From: JAXGMV01 sp040768445
GTDB taxonomy: Bacteria > Chloroflexota > Anaerolineae > Anaerolineales > Anaerolineaceae
NCBI GenBank assembly: GCA_040768445.1
Contig: JAXGMV010000001.1
Location: 1,674,001 to 1,738,000, forward strand
DNA: 64,000 bases
Reading direction: 5' to 3'
Below, one piece after another: positions 54,423 to 62,494 of this stretch. A model generated the notes under the pieces. That model was not told the origin of the DNA and ran no database searches. It worked only from the letters and a program-made list of their open reading frames with translations. Within the stretch, counting starts at the first letter, position 1. Every line of letters begins with the position of its first letter. Made by a program: the position numbers and the translations under genes.

Positions 54423-55289
54423 ATGCAGGAAATTGCGAAAAATGTCTATATCGAAACTGATTTTGCCGGCGTGGATCTTGGGGTGATCAAATGTCCCCAC
54501 GGGCTTGTGTTGGTTGATTCACCTTTTCGCATTGAGGACATTCGCCTGTGGCGGCTGGCGCTGATGACATTTGGCGGAGAAATTGAACGCCTCTTGATTA
54601 CATTGGATTCTCATATTGACCGGTCTTTGGGCGTGAAATCCATGGAATGTACGGTTATCGGGCATGACAGGCTGGCAAATGCCTACCGCACCCGCCCCAT
54701 CACCTTGAAGGCTCAGGGACTTGACGCCGGGGCAGAATGGGAATTGAGTGAAGGAGTTAGTCCTGTGCGCTGGTACCCGCCGGACATCTGCTTCTCTCAC
54801 GGAATGACGATCAACTGCGGCGATAATTTGATAAACCTTGAATATCGACCGGGACCAACAAGTGATTCGATCTGGGTCAATTTACCCGATCAAAAGATCG
54901 CCTTTATCGGTGATTTTGTGTTGACCAATGAGCCACCGTTTTTAGGACAATCTGACTTACCAAAGTGGATTGAGAATCTCAAGATACTTGCCGGTGAAAC
55001 GTATACAGACTATTTATTTGTTAGCGGCAGGTCAGGCCTGGTCACACAAAAGGATATCCACAACCAGATTTTGTATCTTGAGCAGATTTCGAATGCTATT
55101 TCAGAACACATTGATTCTGCAATGACTCCATTAGAAATTGAGCAGTTGATATCCAACTTATTGAACCAGATGAGATTTGAAAAGTATATCGCAAACCATT
55201 TTGAAACCAGGTTGCGAAGTGGTTTGTTTGAGCTGTTCATGCGCAAGAATAAACCAGATGTGCCGGACATCCAACATATGAGCGATTAA
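54423..55289 (+). CDS. MBL-fold protein with altered metal site
   Basis: 288 aa metallo-beta-lactamase-fold protein. The topology is recognisable (VLVDSPFRIEDIR, ITLDSHIDRSLG, EYRPGPTSDSIWV, IAFIGDFVLTNEPPF), but the metal ligands are changed: the HxHxDH motif reads D-S-H-I-D-R, and the usual PGHT loop reads PGPT. Asp in IGDF is kept. It may bind one metal or none and may have a binding role. It starts two bases after the histidine kinase stop, implying co-expression. Confidence 0.8.
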   Translation: MQEIAKNVYIETDFAGVDLGVIKCPHGLVLVDSPFRIEDIRLWRLALMTFGGEIERLLITLDSHIDRSLGVKSMECTVIGHDRLANAYRTRPITLKAQGLDAGAEWELSEGVSPVRWYPPDICFSHGMTINCGDNLINLEYRPGPTSDSIWVNLPDQKIAFIGDFVLTNEPPFLGQSDLPKWIENLKILAGETYTDYLFVSGRSGLVTQKDIHNQILYLEQISNAISEHIDSAMTPLEIEQLISNLLNQMRFEKYIANHFETRLRSGLFELFMRKNKPDVPDIQHMSD

Positions 55290-55382
55290 CTGTGTTTGTG
55301 ATCGGTTATTACAGGCAGTAGCTCAGTCAAACGTCGGTTTATTATTTATCACACTATTAAATAAAGGACAGGACTTTATCAT

Positions 55383-56429
55383 ATGTATAAACAGTATCAG
55401 CCCGTTGTTGAAGCCACCAGGGGAAATGTCGTTGAATCAGTTCATTTTGGTGCTGTTGCAGTTGTTGATTCGGAAGGAAGACTCATCGCCAGTTATGGCA
55501 GCCCGGAGGCGGTTTCCTGCCTCAGGTCAAGTTCAAAGCCGATCCAGATTCTGCCATTTGTGGAAGACGGTGGCGTTGAAAAATTTGGCATCACTGAGAA
55601 AGAACTGGCTGTGATGTGTGCCTCACACTCAGGCACAGATGAGCACGTTGCAGTGGTAGATGGCATACAAAAGAAAATTGGTGTGGCTGAGAGCGACCTG
55701 TTGTGTGGCACGCACCCCGCAATTGATAAAGAAACCGCAAAAGCGATGATCCTGCGGGGAGAAACCCCAACTCCATTGCGGCACAACTGCTCTGGAAAGC
55801 ATACTGGCATGCTGGCGAATGCACTGCTTCATGACCTTTCAATTGAAAATTACATCGATGCAGATCACCCCCTGCAGAAACTACTCTTGAAAACGTTTGC
55901 TGAAATGTGTGACCTCGAGCCTGAGGATGTCAAGCTTGGTATTGATGGCTGCTCAGTGCCGGTCTTTGCTGTGCCGCTTTTCAATGCCGCCTATGCCTTT
56001 GCCCGAATCGCTGACCCTGTATCTCTGGCAGAAAATCGGGCGGATGCCTGCCGAAAGATCAGCCAGGCGATGATGCATCATCCATTTATGGTTGCCGGAC
56101 CAAATCGCTTTGATACAGCCTTAATGGAGGCAGCAGTGGGAAGTGTCTTCTGCAAAGGCGGTGCTGAGGGCTATCACTGTATTGGCATCATGCCAAATGT
56201 GATTGATGGTCATTCACATGGTCTTGGCATTGCCATAAAAGTTGCAGATGGGGATGCAGCCGGCAGGGCTATAGCGCTGACAGCAGTTGAAACATTGAGG
56301 CAATTGGGCGCTTTGAATGATGAGATGCTGGCCTGTCTGGCGAATTTTGACCGTCGACCCATCTACAACTGGCGCCATTTTGAGGTTGGTGAATTGCGAC
56401 CCTGCTTTACACTGGAATTTCATCACTAA
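55383..56429 (+). CDS. Asparaginase II (Rhizobium AnsA type)
   Basis: 348 aa of the asparaginase II family (PF06089), distinct from E. coli AnsB. Signatures are CLRSSSKPIQILPFVEDGG near residue 45, the CASHSGTDEHVAVV motif near 78, LRHNCSGKHTGML near 131, KLGIDGCSVPVFA near 182 and FMVAGPNRFDTALM near 232. It hydrolyses Asn to Asp and ammonia. ATG 55383 follows AGGACAGGACTTTATCAT. The next gene begins 11 bp after its stop. Confidence 0.9.
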   Translation: MYKQYQPVVEATRGNVVESVHFGAVAVVDSEGRLIASYGSPEAVSCLRSSSKPIQILPFVEDGGVEKFGITEKELAVMCASHSGTDEHVAVVDGIQKKIGVAESDLLCGTHPAIDKETAKAMILRGETPTPLRHNCSGKHTGMLANALLHDLSIENYIDADHPLQKLLLKTFAEMCDLEPEDVKLGIDGCSVPVFAVPLFNAAYAFARIADPVSLAENRADACRKISQAMMHHPFMVAGPNRFDTALMEAAVGSVFCKGGAEGYHCIGIMPNVIDGHSHGLGIAIKVADGDAAGRAIALTAVETLRQLGALNDEMLACLANFDRRPIYNWRHFEVGELRPCFTLEFHH

Positions 56430-56440
56430 CAGGTGCGTCG

Positions 56441-57130
56441 TTGACTGATCAGATCGAATTTCCACTGGAGATTATCGAAAGAACTAAGTACACTCACGAT
56501 ACCCTGATGGCCTATTTTGGCCGTCCTGAATGGCGTAATCCGCTGCCGCCAATTGACGAACTTGTTTCGACGATCCTCTCGCAGAATACCAATGATGTCA
56601 ACCGTGATGTTGCCTTCAACCGGCTCAGGGCTTCCTTCCCCACCTGGGAGGCTGTGATGTCTGCACCTGAGCAGGAGGTCGTAGATGCTATTCGTCCTGC
56701 CGGACTAGCAAACCAGAAAGGTCCTCGCATACAGGCAGTGTTAAGAGAGATTTCAGCCGAACGCGGCAGCCTGGATTTGACGTTCTTAAGAGATATGCCA
56801 ATTGAGGAAGCCCATGCCTGGCTGGTGAAGTTCAACGGCGTTGGGCCAAAAACAGCGGCAATAGTGCTGCTCTTTTCATTGGGTATTCCTGCTTTCCCGG
56901 TGGACACCCATATTTACCGGGTCTCCGGCAGGATCGGTCTGCGCCCGGAAAAAATGACCGTTGAACAGGCGCATCCTTACCTGGCCGGTCTATTCCCGAA
57001 GGACGAATATTACGAAGCACACCTCAACCTGATTCGGTTGGGCAGGGAGATCTGTCATGCGCGGAAACCGGAATGCGCTGAGTGCCCCTTGAAAAAATTC
57101 TGCCAATACGCTACCGGTGTGATTCAGTAA
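56441..57130 (+). CDS. nth: Endonuclease III-type DNA glycosylase
   Basis: 229 aa base-excision repair enzyme. The helix-hairpin-helix FNGVGPKTAAIVLLFSLG carries the catalytic Lys near residue 140, followed by the Asp in FPVDTHIYRVSGRIGL near 152. The C-terminal [4Fe-4S] motif C-x6-C-x2-C-x5-C is visible in CHARKPECAECPLKKFC. TTG 56441 follows ACAGGTGCGTCG. The N-terminal 40 residues are longer than in E. coli Nth, so the exact glycosylase subtype is uncertain. Confidence 0.9.
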   Translation: MTDQIEFPLEIIERTKYTHDTLMAYFGRPEWRNPLPPIDELVSTILSQNTNDVNRDVAFNRLRASFPTWEAVMSAPEQEVVDAIRPAGLANQKGPRIQAVLREISAERGSLDLTFLRDMPIEEAHAWLVKFNGVGPKTAAIVLLFSLGIPAFPVDTHIYRVSGRIGLRPEKMTVEQAHPYLAGLFPKDEYYEAHLNLIRLGREICHARKPECAECPLKKFCQYATGVIQ

Positions 57131-57157
57131 GGCGTCACAATTCTAAGTTATTTAAAT

Positions 57158-57193
57158 AAAGTACAGGTGTCCGAAATTGGACACCTGTACTTT
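57158..57193. terminator. Bidirectional terminator between nth and metK
   Basis: A 15-bp perfect stem, AAAGTACAGGTGTCC with GGACACCTGTACTTT, loop GAAATT. T-tracts flank the stem on both strands. Confidence 0.9.
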
Positions 57194-57207
57194 GTCTGTC
57201 AAGTAAT

Positions 57208-58419
57208 CTAAAGGTTTGCGGCTTTGCGGAGTTGTTGTGCCCTGTCGGTTTGTTCCCAGGTTAGATCAAGGTCATCGCGGCCAAAATGACCATAAGCGGC
57301 AACCTGCCGATAGATCGGTCGGCGCAGTTTCAAATCGCGAATGATAGCGCCAGGACGCAGGTCAAAGGTGGATGTGATCAGCTCACTGATTTTCTCATCA
57401 GGAATTTTGCCGGTGCCAAAGGTTTCGACGTTCACCGAAAGCGGTTTGGCAACGCCAATGGCGTAAGCGACCTGAATTTCTACACGGTCAGCCAGGCCGG
57501 CTGCAACCACATTCTTGGCAACCCAGCGGGCGGCATAAGCGGCTGAACGGTCAACCTTCGTCGGGTCTTTTCCGCTGAAGGCTCCGCCGCCATGTCGGCC
57601 CATGCCACCGTAGGTATCAACAATAATTTTCCTGCCAGTCAAGCCAGCGTCACCCAGTGGACCGCCGATAACAAAGCGGCCGGTAGGGTTGACATAAACC
57701 TTCAATTTGTCATCAACCATGTCAGCCGGCAGTGTAGGCAATATGACGTGTTCTTTAATCAGGCGGTAGATTTCTTCCTGTGAAATATCGGGCGAGTGCT
57801 GACAGCTGACCAAAACTGTGTCAATTCGCTTGGGCTTGCCGTAGCTGTATTCTACGGTGACCTGGGTTTTGCCGTCAGGTCTCAGCCAATCAAGCGTGCC
57901 ATTTTTCCTGACTTCAGCCAGCTTGCGGGCCATGTTGTGTGCCAGGTAGATGGGCATGGGCATAAGAGCGGGCGTCTCATTGCAGGCAAAACCGAACATC
58001 ATACCCTGGTCGCCAGCGCCAGTGGCATCGATCTCAGCTTCGCTCATCTCACCCGTTTTTGCCTCAAGCGCTTTATCAACGCCAAGGGCAATATCGGTTG
58101 ATTGGGCTGCGATGGCTGATAGAACCGCACAGGTTTTGGCGTCAAAACCCTTCTTGCCGCGATCGTAACCGATATCATTGATAACTTCCCTGACCAGGAT
58201 ATCAAAATTAACAAAGGCCTGCGTGGTAATTTCTCCCATCACGATCACGTAACCAGTTTTGGTTGCCGTCTCGCAGGCTACGCGTGAGTTTGGATCCTGT
58301 TCCAAACAGGCATCCAGGATGGCATCACTGATCTGGTCACACATTTTGTCAGGGTGTCCCTCGGTCACTGATTCTGATGTGAACAGGTAACGCGGGGAAT
58401 TCATAAAACTACTGCTCAT
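57208..58419 (-). CDS. metK: S-adenosylmethionine synthetase MetK
   Basis: 403 aa, makes SAM from methionine and ATP. Motifs: FTSESVTEGHPDKMCDQISD near residue 14 (ATP and Mg), GAGDQGMMFGFACNET near 130, RFVIGGPLGDAGLTGRKI near 250 and GGAFSGKDPTKVDRSAAY near 275. ATG 58419 follows GGAGGTTATCA. Expression is under a SAM-I riboswitch, closing a feedback loop on its product. Confidence 0.97.
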   Translation of the reverse strand: MSSSFMNSPRYLFTSESVTEGHPDKMCDQISDAILDACLEQDPNSRVACETATKTGYVIVMGEITTQAFVNFDILVREVINDIGYDRGKKGFDAKTCAVLSAIAAQSTDIALGVDKALEAKTGEMSEAEIDATGAGDQGMMFGFACNETPALMPMPIYLAHNMARKLAEVRKNGTLDWLRPDGKTQVTVEYSYGKPKRIDTVLVSCQHSPDISQEEIYRLIKEHVILPTLPADMVDDKLKVYVNPTGRFVIGGPLGDAGLTGRKIIVDTYGGMGRHGGGAFSGKDPTKVDRSAAYAARWVAKNVVAAGLADRVEIQVAYAIGVAKPLSVNVETFGTGKIPDEKISELITSTFDLRPGAIIRDLKLRRPIYRQVAAYGHFGRDDLDLTWEQTDRAQQLRKAANL

Positions 58420-58442
58420 TGATAACCTCCATAAAGAAATAT

Positions 58443-58471
58443 GATTGCCCCAGGACTTAGAGGGGCAATCA
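58443..58471 (-). terminator. Riboswitch expression-platform hairpin
   Basis: On the minus strand GATTGCCCC pairs with GGGGCAATC (58443-58471) followed by ATATTTCTTT, placed between the SAM aptamer and the metK ribosome site. It likely forms when SAM is bound and stops transcription. Confidence 0.75.
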
Positions 58472-58488
58472 CAATTTAGTTTGATAGC

Positions 58489-58604
58489 CTCTCATCTTCC
58501 AGAACTATCCGTCTGATGGAATTGGCACCTTAGATCCTGTCTTTCAGTGATCCAGGTTGCCGAGGTTTCACAGGGCCATTCCCTCCACCTCTCTGGATAA
58601 GAGC
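58489..58604 (-). ncRNA. SAM-I riboswitch (S-box aptamer)
   Basis: Read on the minus strand: P1 5' side CTCTTATC followed by CAGAGAGGTGGAGGGA, then TGGCCC, TGAAACCTCGGCAACC, AAGGTGCCAATTCC, GACGG, and closing GAAGATGAGAG. This is the standard S-box order, including the kink-turn and pseudoknot segments. It directly precedes metK. Confidence 0.96.
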
Positions 58605-58631
58605 GCCTAGGGCGTTTATTTAATTAATGCG

Positions 58632-58660
58632 ATCGTATCATAAATTATTTAAAACGTCAA
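58632..58660 (-). promoter_or_regulatory. metK promoter
   Basis: TTGACG (58655-58660), 17-bp spacer, TACGAT (58632-58637) on the minus strand. The predicted start lies about 20 nt before the riboswitch. Confidence 0.8.
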
Positions 58661-58839
58661 TTAATTGAACTTTAAGATTGCATCTTTAGAAGTATTTTTT
58701 GATTAACGTCCGATATTTAGAGCAGGATATATTCGATGGTCTCTTCAACAAGACAACTGGAGACACACTCATTTAATATCGGTGAACCAAGTAATAACAC
58801 GATACATACCTATCAAACATTGTTTTGTATTGTTGAGGG

Positions 58840-58845
58840 TATAAT
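58840..58845 (+). promoter_or_regulatory. -10 element for the ELW-repeat/sortase gene
   Basis: TATAAT ends seven bases before ATG 58853, so the transcript would begin at or next to the start codon. The -35 is weak. Confidence 0.5.
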
Positions 58846-58852
58846 TGTTGAT

Positions 58853-60850
58853 ATGAATCCCCAGTTCCATGCAAAAATAATTGAGCATTTCTGCAAACGG
58901 CGGGTTTTCGCATTTGCCAAAGAGGTTGCAGGGGTTTTACTTCATGTACTGTTAGTGACGATTTTTCTTTTTTCACCATTATTTTTTACAGACCAAACTG
59001 TCAATGCTGAGCAGTCTGGCGCTGAACCTCAGCCGGTTGATATTATTGAAGACATTGCTGCCGGCGGCAAAAGCTCCAAGCCCGACAACCTGTTTTCCAT
59101 CGGTGATACCCTGTTTTTCTCGGCTTATGACTCTGATCATGGGTATGAACTGTGGCGCAGTATTCCCCCTTACAATGACGCCTGGCGGGTAGACGATATT
59201 TACCCCGGCACGGGCAGCTCCAACCCTGCAGGACTGACAGCAAACAAGGATATCCTCTTTTTCAGTGCCACTGATGGAGTCAATGGCGTTGAGTTGTGGA
59301 AATCTGAGCCGCCCTATACCTCGGCACAGCTGGTCTATGATCTTCACAAGTACAGCGGTTCAAATCCCCAATCCCTGTATGCCATTGGTGATGCTGTCTT
59401 TTTTCAAGCGGATGACGGTGAGCACGGCATAGAACTGTGGATGACCACGCCGCCTTACTTCAGCGCCAGGTTGGTTGCCGATATCTATCCAGACGGCGGC
59501 AGTTCAGACCCGGCGCACCTGACCAGCATGGGATGGATTTTATTTTTCACTGCCAATGACAGCCAGGGTCGTGAGGTGTGGTTGTCGGAACCGCCTTACG
59601 ACCAGGCCAGCACGCGCCGCTTGAAAAACATCCACCCATTAAGTTACGACTCACCGGAAGAACTTACCCTGGTGGACACAACCCTGTTTTTCACAGCTGA
59701 TGACGGTACCAACGGTATGGAGCTTTGGAAGAGTGTGCCGCCATATGATGATGCCTCTACATTAAAGGTAGCCAAGTATGCCTTCCTGTTCCGTAGCGCT
59801 GACCCATACGATTTGCAGCCCATTGGTCAAACCCTGTTTTTCACTGCTTTTATCAACTCCATCGGGTTTGAATTGTGGAAAACAGTACCCGATTATTCCC
59901 TGACACGCACGTCGCGCGTGGACGATATCAACCCCGGCTTTTTCAGTTCGAAGGCAGACAATAAAACACCGATTGGGTCAACCCTGTTCTTCACCGCCAC
60001 TGACGGTGAACACGGCCTGGAGTTATGGCGCACAGAACCCCCATATGACAGCGCTCAGTTGGTTGAGGACATTTATCCCGGGATGTCAAGCGGCAATCCA
60101 GCTGACCTCACGGTCGTGGGTACGACCCTGTTTTTTACCGCCAGAGATGAAGAAAGCCGCCAGATATGGAAGACCACGCCGCCTTACCTGACTGCCGAAA
60201 AGGTGACGGACAAACGATGGGAGCCGGCTGGATCGGACCCGGAAAACCTGCACGCTATCGGGCGGCAGTTGTTTTTTACTGCCGGCGACTTTGAAAAAGG
60301 GATTGAGGTTTGGAAGTTGGACAGCGGGCTTGTGATGCCGGATACCGGTTTCGCGCCGGGGCGGATCACTGAAATCGGCAAGCAGCCGGCTGGGCTTGTC
60401 TATGATGGGTCAAATCAAATCAGCCTGGCAATTCCACGACTGGGAATCAACAACAAGATCATCGGCGTCCCTATCGCTGATGACGGTTGGAACCTGAACT
60501 GGCTGTGGGACAGCATCGGCTACCTGGATGAAACAACCTTCCCCACCCTGCCTGGAAACACCGTGCTCACCGGCCACAACAGCCTGCCGGATGGCAGTCC
60601 TGGTCCGTTTGCAAGGCTGCAGGAGGCGCGCTGGGGAGATGAGATTTACCTGTTTGCGTGGGGGCAAAAGTATGTTTACCAGGTCAGGAGCGTTGACCTG
60701 GTCAGCCCAGATGAACGGTCGGCTTTCCGCCAGGAGTCATTGGACTGGATCACGCTGATTACCTGCAAGGATTATGACGAGACGATAGATTCCTACCAGT
60801 CACGCCTGTTGGTACGTGCCGTGCTGGTCAGGGTTGAGCCGGCAAATTAA
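58853..60850 (+). CDS. ELWxxxPPY-repeat protein fused to a sortase domain
   Basis: 665 aa from ATG 58853; the longer frame from 58736 adds residues with no signal. A hydrophobic segment at about 24-46 acts as signal or anchor. Residues ~65-490 hold eight repeats of about 50 aa, each with TLFFTATDG...ELWKSEPPY, related to ELWxxDGT repeats but with PPY in place of DGT-x-GT. Near residue 495 comes MPDTGFAPG, which looks like an LPxTG sorting signal. A sortase domain follows, with His in LTGHNSLPDG, Cys in TLITCKDYD and Arg in SRLLVRAVL. It ends 12 bp from the convergent rnz gene. Confidence 0.85.
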   Translation: MNPQFHAKIIEHFCKRRVFAFAKEVAGVLLHVLLVTIFLFSPLFFTDQTVNAEQSGAEPQPVDIIEDIAAGGKSSKPDNLFSIGDTLFFSAYDSDHGYELWRSIPPYNDAWRVDDIYPGTGSSNPAGLTANKDILFFSATDGVNGVELWKSEPPYTSAQLVYDLHKYSGSNPQSLYAIGDAVFFQADDGEHGIELWMTTPPYFSARLVADIYPDGGSSDPAHLTSMGWILFFTANDSQGREVWLSEPPYDQASTRRLKNIHPLSYDSPEELTLVDTTLFFTADDGTNGMELWKSVPPYDDASTLKVAKYAFLFRSADPYDLQPIGQTLFFTAFINSIGFELWKTVPDYSLTRTSRVDDINPGFFSSKADNKTPIGSTLFFTATDGEHGLELWRTEPPYDSAQLVEDIYPGMSSGNPADLTVVGTTLFFTARDEESRQIWKTTPPYLTAEKVTDKRWEPAGSDPENLHAIGRQLFFTAGDFEKGIEVWKLDSGLVMPDTGFAPGRITEIGKQPAGLVYDGSNQISLAIPRLGINNKIIGVPIADDGWNLNWLWDSIGYLDETTFPTLPGNTVLTGHNSLPDGSPGPFARLQEARWGDEIYLFAWGQKYVYQVRSVDLVSPDERSAFRQESLDWITLITCKDYDETIDSYQSRLLVRAVLVRVEPAN

Positions 60851-60862
60851 CTGCCTGAGCTT

Positions 60863-61786
60863 CTATTCACCACTGCGTTTGATTTGAAAACTGTCAAAAT
60901 CACGGGCAACGACCACTCCCGGAAATACTGCCTGGGCTTCATGCAGCACATCTTTCTCACGGTAGCGGCGTGACAGGTGGGTCAAGAATAACTGACCGAC
61001 ATTCGCTTTGACAGCCAGTTCAGCTGACTGCCGGGCTGTAAGGTGGGTGAACTTTTTCGCCAGGTCTGCTTCCTCTTCGAGATAAGTGGACTCGATTACC
61101 AGCGCGTCGGCGTTCTTGCAGTGCTCCACAAGGGACTCGGTTTCACCGGAATCACCTACCACAACCAGCCTGGTACCGGGTTTGAATTCCCCTAATACTT
61201 CATTGGGTTGGATTGTCCTGCCATCGGGCAGTGTCGCCGGGCTGCCTTCAACCAGCATTCGCCGCCATGGTCCGGGCGGGATATCCAGGGCTTCAGCCTT
61301 TTCGGGCAGGAATGGGCGGCGACCCTTTTCCTCAAAGCTGTATCCAAACGAATCGCCCCCGCGGTGATAGACCGGGAAGGCCGTAATAGTAAAGTCGGGT
61401 GCAGAGAAGATGGTGCCGGCAGTTACCTGGTTGAAATTTATGGGCAGGGGAGGCTTGTTGCCGCGCAGCACAACCCCTTCAATCAGGTCTGTGATGCGGT
61501 CCAGCGCCGAAGCGCCGGCATAGACATCCAGCCCCTCAAACGTTTCCCAGCGGATTAAAGTAGAAAGTAGACCTGCCAGACCAAGGATATGGTCAAGGTG
61601 ACCATGGGTGATCAGGATGCGGTTCAGGTTCTTGAACCCGATTTTTGCCTGCAGAATTTGTCTCTGGGTGCCTTCACCGCAGTCAACCAGGAAACGGTAT
61701 TCGTCATGTTTGACAACAATCGCCGGAAGGTTTCTTCGAGCTGACGGCGCTGAGGCAGATGTACCAAGAAATATTATTTCAAACAA
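60863..61786 (-). CDS. rnz: Ribonuclease Z
   Basis: 307 aa MBL-fold endonuclease that cuts tRNA precursors after the discriminator base. The HxHxDH motif is intact (ITHGHLDHILGLAGLL near residue 60), the exosite region near 150-190 is present, and VVVGDSGETESLVEHC, VIESTYLEEE and HLTARQSAELA match tRNase Z. TTG 61786 is the start, with a distant AAAGG as ribosome site. The next transcription unit upstream on the same strand is tRNA-Arg and its repeat array. Confidence 0.95.
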   Translation of the reverse strand: MFEIIFLGTSASAPSARRNLPAIVVKHDEYRFLVDCGEGTQRQILQAKIGFKNLNRILITHGHLDHILGLAGLLSTLIRWETFEGLDVYAGASALDRITDLIEGVVLRGNKPPLPINFNQVTAGTIFSAPDFTITAFPVYHRGGDSFGYSFEEKGRRPFLPEKAEALDIPPGPWRRMLVEGSPATLPDGRTIQPNEVLGEFKPGTRLVVVGDSGETESLVEHCKNADALVIESTYLEEEADLAKKFTHLTARQSAELAVKANVGQLFLTHLSRRYREKDVLHEAQAVFPGVVVARDFDSFQIKRSGE

Positions 61787-61816
61787 GTTATTCGAAGCCT
61801 TTCATTAAGGTTTCTA

Positions 61817-61825
61817 ATTTTACCA
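61817..61825 (-). promoter_or_regulatory. Candidate extended -10 for rnz
   Basis: TGGTAAAAT on the minus strand, about 30 nt before the rnz start. It offers rnz its own promoter, independent of the tRNA upstream. Confidence 0.4.
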
Positions 61826-61918
61826 AACCTTCATCCGTTATGCGCTGCAAATTCATCGTCAGCCAATGGATGCAGGTGCTGAATGCTCGTCTCATTGACG
61901 TACATTAGGGTATTAAAG

Positions 61919-61959
61919 CGATAAACGCCTGGGTGAGGGGGGCACCCAAACGTTTATCG
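61919..61959 (-). other. Long hairpin upstream of rnz
   Basis: CGATAAACG (61919-61927) pairs with CGTTTATCG (61951-61959), and TGGGTG pairs with CACCCA inside, with a CC/AA internal loop and a G-rich apical loop. No T-run follows on either strand. The surrounding 61826-62085 holds no other feature. Confidence 0.6.
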
Positions 61960-62085
61960 ATTACATATATACCAGAAAATTGTAAAAATGCAAGTATTTT
62001 TTCAAGAGTTTAGCAATACATTCAGGGATTTTTAAGTGGGAAAAATGTTAATAGGGTCCCTTTCTGGCAACATGTTAGATACATT

Positions 62086-62107
62086 AAAAAACCAGCTTGC
62101 GCTGGTT
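62086..62107 (-). terminator. Terminator at the end of the tRNA-Arg repeat array
   Basis: On the minus strand AACCAGC-GCAA-GCTGGTT, a 7-bp stem closed by a GNRA loop, is followed by TTTTAA. It begins three bases after the last repeated tRNA 3' end, so it is probably the original tRNA-Arg terminator. Confidence 0.88.
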
Positions 62108-62110
62108 CTG

Positions 62111-62494
62111 TGCCCCAGGAGGGAATCGGATATCATCCCCTTTCGGGGACCCACACCTAAAGTAAAAAGAAAAATGCCCCAGGAGGGAATCGAATATCAT
62201 CCCCTTTCGGGGACCCACACCTAAAGTAAAAAGAAAAATGCCCCAGGAGGGAATCGAATATCATCCCCTTTCGGGGACCCACACCTAAAGTAAAAAGAAA
62301 AATGCCCCAGGAGGGAATCGAATATCATCCCCTTTCGGGGACCCACACCTAAAGTAAAAAGAAAAATGCCCCAGGAGGGAATCGAATATCATCCCCTTTC
62401 GGGGACCCACACCTAAAGTAAAAAGAAAAATGCCCCAGGAGGGAATCGAATATCATCCCCTTTCGGGGACCCACACCTAAAGTAAAAAGAAAAA
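62111..62494 (-). repeat. Six tandem 64-bp repeats carrying the tRNA-Arg 3' end
   Basis: Units begin at 62111, 62175, 62239, 62303, 62367 and 62431, and the tRNA gene itself begins at the next step, 62495. Each unit repeats the last 20 nt of tRNA-Arg (T54 to A73) plus a 44-nt spacer. The spacer has a T-rich run (TTTTTCTTTTT on the minus strand) and a small hairpin TCCCC-GAAA-GGGGA. The units are identical except for one base in the outermost copy (62129). A strong terminator follows, so the array lies within the tRNA transcription unit. Confidence 0.95.

Noticed and set aside
62036..62224. Small plus-strand coding frame across the repeat array
   Set aside because: The frame arises from the repeat units themselves, has no ribosome site and no family similarity, and opposes the evident tRNA transcription direction.
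62111..62494. CRISPR array
   Set aside because: The units are contiguous 64-bp tandem copies with no variable spacers, contain a tRNA 3' end, and no cas genes are near.
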